From BD2-11 clade cluster bacterium bin43 (GTDB lineage Bacteria; Gemmatimonadota; Gemmatimonadetes; Longimicrobiales; Gaopeijiaceae), in assembly GCA_002238605.1 (NCBI GenBank), contig MPMR01000001.1:62001-126000 (forward strand): a DNA stretch of 64,000 bases, given 5' to 3'. How positions within the stretch are numbered: the first letter of the stretch is position 1; each line of letters starts with the position of its first letter. The notes beneath the pieces were generated by a model. That model saw only the letters and a list, made by a program, of their open reading frames with translations, was not told the DNA's origin and ran no database searches. Positions 61,164 to 64,000 of this stretch are shown piece after piece. The position numbers were made by a program, and so were the translations under genes.

Positions 61164-64000
61164 TCACTTCCGCGCCAAGCGCAGCGCGTCCTCCTGCAAC
61201 ACCTCGTCGAGGTTGCTCACCAGCCGGTCGGCGTCGTCCTCGTCGAAGACCAGCGGCGGCTTGATCTTCACCACGTTGTGGAGCGGGCCGTCGGTGCTGA
61301 GCAGGATGCCTCGGTCGCGCATGCGCTCCACCAGGCAGGTCGCGTGGCGGGGGGCCGGTTCGAGCGATTCGCGGTCCGTCACCAGCTCGATGCCCTGGAA
61401 GAGGCCGGTCCCGCGCGCGTCTCCCACGATCGGATGGCGTTCCACCAGGCGCTCCAGTCCCGCGAGCAGCCGCTCCCCGACGCGGCGGGCGTGGTCCTGC
61501 AGCCCTTCCCCTTCGATCACGTCCAGAACCGCCAGGCCGATGCTGCACGACACCGGATTGCCGCCGAAGGTGTTGAAGTACTCCATCCCGTTGTTGAAGG
61601 AGTCGGCGATCTCCGGGGTGGTGACCACGGCGGCGAGCGGATGGCCGTTGCCGATGGGCTTGCCCATGGTGACGATGTCCGGCACCACGCCGTGGTCCTC
61701 GAAGGCCCAGAAGGACGAGCCGGCCCGCCCGAACCCCACCTGCACCTCGTCGGCGATGCAGACGCCCCCGGCCGCCCGCACACGCTCGAACGCGTCCCGC
61801 AGGAAGCCGTCCGGAAGCACGATCTGGCCGCCGCAGCTCAGGATCGACTCGAAGAGGAAGCCGGCGGGCCGTCCCCCGAGCGCGTCGATCGCGCGGCCAA
61901 CCTCCTCCGCGTAGCGCGCGCCGCAGTCGGGATCCGAGAACCGGTAGCGGCCGCGGTAGCCGTCCGGCATGGGGACGCACGCCACCCACGGCGGCGGCCC
62001 CGCGCCCCCGGGCCCGTCGAACTTGTAGGAGCTGAGCTGCACCAGGGAGCTGGTGTTGCCGTGGTACCCACCCTCCAGCACGACCATGCCCTCGCGGCCG
62101 GTGTGGGTGCGGGCCATGCGCAGCGCCAGCTCGTTGGCCTCGCTCCCGGTGCAGACGAAGAAGCAGACGCCGAGCGGGTCGGGTAGTGTGCCCGCGAGAC
62201 GCCGGGCGTACTCGGTGAGGCTGTCGTGCAGGTAGCGGGTGTTGGTGTTGAGCACCGCCATCTGCTCGATGCCAGCCTTCACCACGCGCGGGTGCGCGTG
62301 GCCCACCTGCGCGACGTTGTTCACGCAGTCCAGGTACGGCTGGCCCCCGTCGTCGAACAGGTAGGCGCCGCTGCCGCGCACCATCTCCAGCGGACGCCGG
62401 TAGGAGATGGAAAGCGACGGCCCGAGCAGCTTTCGGCGCGCGTCCAGCAGCTCCGGGGCCTCATTCCTGCCGGCCGGGGTCAGCTCCGGGATCCCCAGGA
62501 CCAGGTTAGGATCCGGCGAATTGCTCAGCCACACCTCGCGCTGGCTGGGCGGCGCCACGCCGGGGAAGTCGCCTTCGCGGCCCAGCAGGTCCGTCATCAG
62601 CTGGAAGTGCAGATGCGGGGCCCAGTCTCCGTTCTCCGGATACGGCCCGATTCTGCCGATTTCGTCTCCGGCGGCGATCTGCTGCCCGGGCTCGAGCCCC
62701 GCCAGGGAATCGCGCGACAGGTGGCCGTAAAGAGTGTACCACGCCCCGACCTCACCGGCGTCGGCTCGCGCGCCTGAGTCGGCCGCCCCCCCGGCTTCTC
62801 GCGCGCCTTCTTCGCGTGCCTCGTGCCGCAGAACGATGGTCGGCCCGTAGTCGAGGTGCGCATCGTTGTCGCGGAAACTGTGCACGGTCGCGGCGAAGGG
62901 AGCGTGGACCGGCGTGCCGGGTTCGGCGAAGAGGTCGATGCCCACATGGACGGTTCGCCGCTCGAGCCCGTCCTCACCCTGGATGGCGAAGGCGTCGGAA
63001 TCGTACCACCGGCGCGCTTCGTCATAGCGTCCGACGCCCACGCCGGCCCCGACGGCGCGCATGTGCCGGAACAGCAGATCGGTCCAGCCGCGCGCATCGA
63101 GGTCGCCCGTGGTTCCGAGCCATCGGCTGCCCATGCTCAGGTCGAAGACGGTGTGCGGACCCTCGGCCAGCGCTCGCGGCAGGACCGGCGCGAAACGGCC
63201 CTCGTCACGCTGGCGCCCGAGCCAGGCGCGCAGCGGCCCTGCCCGCGGACACGCTTCCAGGTTACACGCCTCGCGCAACCGATAATGGACGAAGGTCGGG
63301 TGGAACTCCTCCCCGCGGTCGAGGCGTTCCAGAAGTTCCCAGACGTGCGCTTCGCTGATGCTCAGATACTCGTTGCCCGGCTCCCGGGCCCGCTGGTAGG
63401 CAGCCATGGTCGCGCTCAGGCAGAGCCGCATCCCGGTGAGCGGAAAGACGGCCGCGATTTCCTCCTCCCCGAGGGGATACTCCTCGTGGAAGCCGCTCAC
63501 GAGCTGCGCCAGGGCCCCGACGGGATCGCGCTTGGAAAGCATCGCGTAGGCTCCCGCGACTGCCGGTTCGGAAGCCAGCCAGGTGCGCATGGCATCGCCG
63601 AAGTCGATGATGCCGGTGACGCGCCGATCGCCGTAGCGGCCCCCCGGCGGCGTCTCCTCGACCCGGTTGGCCAGCACGTTGTAGTCGTTGGCGTCCCCGT
63701 GCACCACCTGGGTTCGAAGGGCCGGGATCAGGGGCGCCAGCCGCTTCTCGCAGTCCGCCATCCTGCGGCGTAGCAATGCCCGGCGGTCCTTCGCCTTCAC
63801 GCTCCCCACCCGCTCCTCGAAGATGGCGGACGCGGTGCGCAGGTCCCAGTGGAAGCCGGTCTCGGACGCCGGATGCTCGAAATCGGCGAGCGCGGCGTCC
63901 AGGCGGGCCAGCACGCCTCCCCAGGAGCGCAACAACTCCGGACTCTGCGGGCATACCTCGGCAACCGGCACGCCGGGCAGCCAGGTGACGAGACGGAGGG
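61164..64000 (-). CDS. trifunctional fusion: APH-type kinase, M23 peptidase, class III aminotransferase (N-terminus outside window)
   Basis: At least 944 residues, running off the right edge (upstream codons read [14 protein letters not shown], a typical kinase N-lobe). Domains: choline/homoserine-like kinase with [10 protein letters not shown] and IIDFGDA; an M23 LytM-type domain with HVGIDLF (HxxxD) and HLHFQL (HxH) so the zinc ligands are kept; and a class III PLP domain with [30 protein letters not shown] and the PLP lysine in [14 protein letters not shown]. The kinase and aminotransferase domains resemble the mammalian hydroxylysine kinase and its phospho-lyase, which act in sequence. 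The middle peptidase-like domain is unexplained. Substrate is unknown. Confidence 0.9.
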   Translation of the reverse strand, partial: LRLVTWLPGVPVAEVCPQSPELLRSWGGVLARLDAALADFEHPASETGFHWDLRTASAIFEERVGSVKAKDRRALLRRRMADCEKRLAPLIPALRTQVVHGDANDYNVLANRVEETPPGGRYGDRRVTGIIDFGDAMRTWLASEPAVAGAYAMLSKRDPVGALAQLVSGFHEEYPLGEEEIAAVFPLTGMRLCLSATMAAYQRAREPGNEYLSISEAHVWELLERLDRGEEFHPTFVHYRLREACNLEACPRAGPLRAWLGRQRDEGRFAPVLPRALAEGPHTVFDLSMGSRWLGTTGDLDARGWTDLLFRHMRAVGAGVGVGRYDEARRWYDSDAFAIQGEDGLERRTVHVGIDLFAEPGTPVHAPFAATVHSFRDNDAHLDYGPTIVLRHEAREEGAREAGGAADSGARADAGEVGAWYTLYGHLSRDSLAGLEPGQQIAAGDEIGRIGPYPENGDWAPHLHFQLMTDLLGREGDFPGVAPPSQREVWLSNSPDPNLVLGIPELTPAGRNEAPELLDARRKLLGPSLSISYRRPLEMVRGSGAYLFDDGGQPYLDCVNNVAQVGHAHPRVVKAGIEQMAVLNTNTRYLHDSLTEYARRLAGTLPDPLGVCFFVCTGSEANELALRMARTHTGREGMVVLEGGYHGNTSSLVQLSSYKFDGPGGAGPPPWVACVPMPDGYRGRYRFSDPDCGARYAEEVGRAIDALGGRPAGFLFESILSCGGQIVLPDGFLRDAFERVRAAGGVCIADEVQVGFGRAGSSFWAFEDHGVVPDIVTMGKPIGNGHPLAAVVTTPEIADSFNNGMEYFNTFGGNPVSCSIGLAVLDVIEGEGLQDHARRVGERLLAGLERLVERHPIVGDARGTGLFQGIELVTDRESLEPAPRHATCLVERMRDRGILLSTDGPLHNVVKIKPPLVFDEDDADRLVSNLDEVLQEDALRLARK

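Overview
The window is GC-rich, densely packed bacterial chromosome. I see no rRNA, tRNA, CRISPR array or insertion sequence. The gene set suggests a Gemmatimonadota-type bacterium, possibly one of the marine or sponge-associated lineages. It includes a DUF5107-TPR lipoprotein, a sortilin/VPS10-like Asp-box protein, paired LVIVD-type propeller lipoproteins, M28, M14 and HExxH metalloproteases with Ig-like repeats, an Oar/TonB-type outer-membrane barrel and fused isobutyryl-CoA mutase. The phylum call is an inference from content, not a search.

Layout. 1-7018 (+): the 3' end of an SPFH/prohibitin gene, a PF10023-like aminopeptidase lipoprotein, a small plug-like lipoprotein, leuS and tkt. 7246-9481 (-): a class II Fic protein and a DUF4143-type AAA ATPase, the latter preceded by a strikingly regular 23-bp-phased TTGCAA array. 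9692-19721 (-): what reads as one transcription unit, AOS-family PLP acyltransferase, acetoacetate-decarboxylase-fold protein, diacylglycerol kinase-like protein, icmF, orphan higA and a DUF5107-TPR lipoprotein. 19722-22305 (+): a divergent phospholipid-assembly operon with overlapping junctions, plsC, Tam41-like cytidylyltransferase and CDP-alcohol phosphatidyltransferase. 22387-35259: mostly exported proteins (VPS10/Asp-box, class C serine hydrolase, M28 peptidase, DUF305, two tandem LVIVD-like lipoproteins), interrupted by a frameshifted second DUF4143 ATPase with a palindromic operator and promoter. 35374-42060: a HicAB-like pair, an HD-domain protein, a large outer-membrane barrel and an Ig-repeat lipoprotein. 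42250-52463 (-): cstA, a giant M14 carboxypeptidase and an Ig-repeat HExxH protease, followed by a copied C-terminal tail of the M14 gene.

52644-57500 (-) is the most unusual accessory region. Three genes with overlapping ends encode an MqsR-like candidate toxin, an MqsA-like zinc-finger/HTH antitoxin and a KGGVGR-variant P-loop ATPase; two TCATATGA palindromes precede them. Next to it is a cupin, CC-terminal small protein (cory-CC-star-like) and ArsA-type ATPase operon. 57676-61130 (+): nadA, nadC, a DUF5522-Dph6-like fusion and a VapBC pair. The right edge carries most of a three-domain kinase, M23 and class III aminotransferase fusion that runs off the window.

Themes: lipid building (AOS/ADC-like/DAGK/IcmF beside PlsC/Tam41-like/CDP-alcohol transferase), peptide and amino-acid scavenging at the envelope, NAD biosynthesis, and several small toxin-antitoxin or regulatory ATPase modules. 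Three of those modules have a -10-like box only 6-7 nt before the start codon, which suggests leaderless mRNAs.
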